Positions 14,629-15,392 of a DNA stretch of 15,392 nt are shown piece by piece. Origin of the DNA: an uncultured Bacilli bacterium. GTDB taxonomy: Bacteria > Bacillota_I > Bacilli_A > RF39 > UBA660. The stretch's first letter is position 1. Every line of letters starts with the position of its first letter. The stretch lies in the NCBI GenBank assembly GCA_934130485.1, contig CAKOYE010000024.1, positions 1-15,392 on the forward strand. The letters are read 5' to 3'. Under the pieces are notes generated by a model. That model was given only the letters and a program-made list of their open reading frames with translations, had not been told where the DNA came from and did no database searches. A program made the translations under genes and the position numbers.

Positions 14629-15313
14629 AATTTTCCTTAATTTCAAAATAATTACCAGAGTCTAAATATATAATTCCTTTTTTATTACCAAAATTTTTAA
14701 CAATTTCGATATACTTATTTAAGTTTAAAAACTTATATAAATTTATATATACATAATTACCATCATTCATATAAAGTAAAAATCTCTCATCATCGTAATC
14801 ACTTGGATCATATTTAATTTCTGAAATTCTATTTAAAATATTTTTATCTAAACTTCCCATTTTTTCAACAAATTCCTGATATTTTAAATTAGGAATATAA
14901 TTTATAACAATCGGAACAGTATCATTTAAATTAATTTTTTCACCATCTAATAAAACTGTCTGGTTATCAGTTTTATAAAAAAATAACGGATAATTTTCTA
15001 CTACTTCTATATATACTTGAGTTAAAAACTTTTTTCTAACTTTAACATCTTTTATATAAGAGCTTTCTTTTAAATTTGAAGAAATTTTAGAACAACTATA
15101 ATTTAATGTTTTAGGGTAATTACTAATACCAGCTAAATCAATAATAAATTGATCGCTTAAATATTCATTATTTTTAATATATATATTAGTAATCTTTAAA
15201 TTTAATATATATATTACACTTAAAACAATTATACATATTAAAAAAATAAATAAAAAAAGTCGATTATATCTTATTTTTATTTTTTTAGTTTGTTTCTTTT
15301 TCTTTTTTTTCAT
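14627..15313 (-). CDS. divIB: Cell division protein DivIB/FtsQ
   Basis: The product is 228 aa (B. subtilis 263). It has a strongly basic cytoplasmic N-terminus (MKKKKKKQTKKIKIRYNR), one membrane helix (about 19-39) and an extracytoplasmic POTRA domain (about 40-112: ITNIYIKNNEYLSDQFIIDL, SYIKDVKVRKKFLTQVYIEV, ENYPLFFY). A beta domain follows (about 118-222). DivIB/FtsQ forms a complex with DivIC/FtsB and FtsL at the septum and licenses septal wall synthesis. The position directly before ftsA-ftsZ is the usual one in the division-and-wall cluster; sequence similarity in this family is low, so placement and the POTRA pattern carry the call. The ATG at 15313 has only a weak GGATGTG site. The gene upstream lies outside the window. 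Confidence 0.9.
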   Translation of the reverse strand: MKKKKKKQTKKIKIRYNRLFLFIFLICIIVLSVIYILNLKITNIYIKNNEYLSDQFIIDLAGISNYPKTLNYSCSKISSNLKESSYIKDVKVRKKFLTQVYIEVVENYPLFFYKTDNQTVLLDGEKINLNDTVPIVINYIPNLKYQEFVEKMGSLDKNILNRISEIKYDPSDYDDERFLLYMNDGNYVYINLYKFLNLNKYIEIVKNFGNKKGIIYLDSGNYFEIKEN

Positions 15314-15326
15314 TGAATCACATCCA

Positions 15327-15332
15327 ATTATA
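15327..15332 (-). promoter_or_regulatory. Possible -10 element upstream of divIB
   Basis: TATAAT lies 13 bases before the divIB ATG, but no convincing -35 is found at normal spacing, and in an AT-rich genome such matches arise by chance. The rest of the 79-base upstream stretch holds nothing else I can identify. Confidence 0.3.
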
Positions 15333-15392
15333 TTTTCTTACTATAATAAGTTTACCACAAAATTCTGAAATTCAAAAATATTTTTTACAAAA

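Noticed and set aside
1..15392. CRISPR array, insertion sequence, prophage or tRNA
   Set aside because: No regularly spaced repeats, transposase or integrase, terminal inverted repeats or cloverleaf were seen on either strand.

Overview
The window is strongly AT-rich (about a quarter G+C by eye), and every supportable gene lies on the minus strand. TGA is used as a stop codon (radC, sigE), so this is the standard bacterial code and not the Mycoplasma code. The sporulation genes spoIIGA and sigE, a SpoIIB-like gene, and typical AGGAGG-type ribosome binding sites point to a low-GC Bacillota (Firmicutes) of an endospore-forming lineage. The dockerin, cadherin-like and Big-domain surface proteins fit an uncultured gut-type member, but the taxon cannot be fixed from sequence alone.

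In the direction of transcription (high to low coordinates) the layout is as follows. Cell division block: divIB/ftsQ, ftsA, ftsZ (15313-12210), closed by a clear terminator. Surface block: a secreted M6-type metalloprotease with Big, YTG-type and dockerin modules, then a membrane-anchored protein with Ig-like and cadherin-like domains (11982-7403), also closed by a terminator. Sporulation block: spoIIGA and sigE, the protease/pro-sigma-E pair of the mother-cell compartment (7363-5887). Then come a single-pass membrane protein with an inactive formylglycine-generating-enzyme-like fold (5820-4492), the endonuclease-type mismatch repair gene mutL (4431-2608), and a small unknown gene with a strong promoter and an operator-like palindrome (2533-2327). 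The last operon is spoIIB-like, radC, mreC and the start of mreD (2238 to the window edge). mreD has not been listed as complete because the window cuts it off after 94 codons.

The ordering recalls two loci that are separate in Bacillus subtilis: ftsA-ftsZ-bpr-spoIIGA-sigE-sigG and spoIIB-maf-radC-mreB-mreC-mreD. Here they sit side by side, with maf, mreB and sigG absent from their usual places and a metalloprotease where bpr would be.

The most notable regulatory signal is a shared promoter module in front of spoIIGA and the spoIIB-like gene. Both have the identical 19-mer ATAATAATACTGGTGATAA just before the start codon, and a CGACA (the core of the reverse complement of a Spo0A box) at exactly the same distance upstream. 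At spoIIB the box is a full TGTCGAA. This suggests a common Spo0A-activated promoter for early sporulation and links the two sporulation genes as one regulon. A second pattern is that terminators and promoters are packed together: terminator hairpins overlap stop codons, and their T-tracts run directly into the next gene's -10 element.
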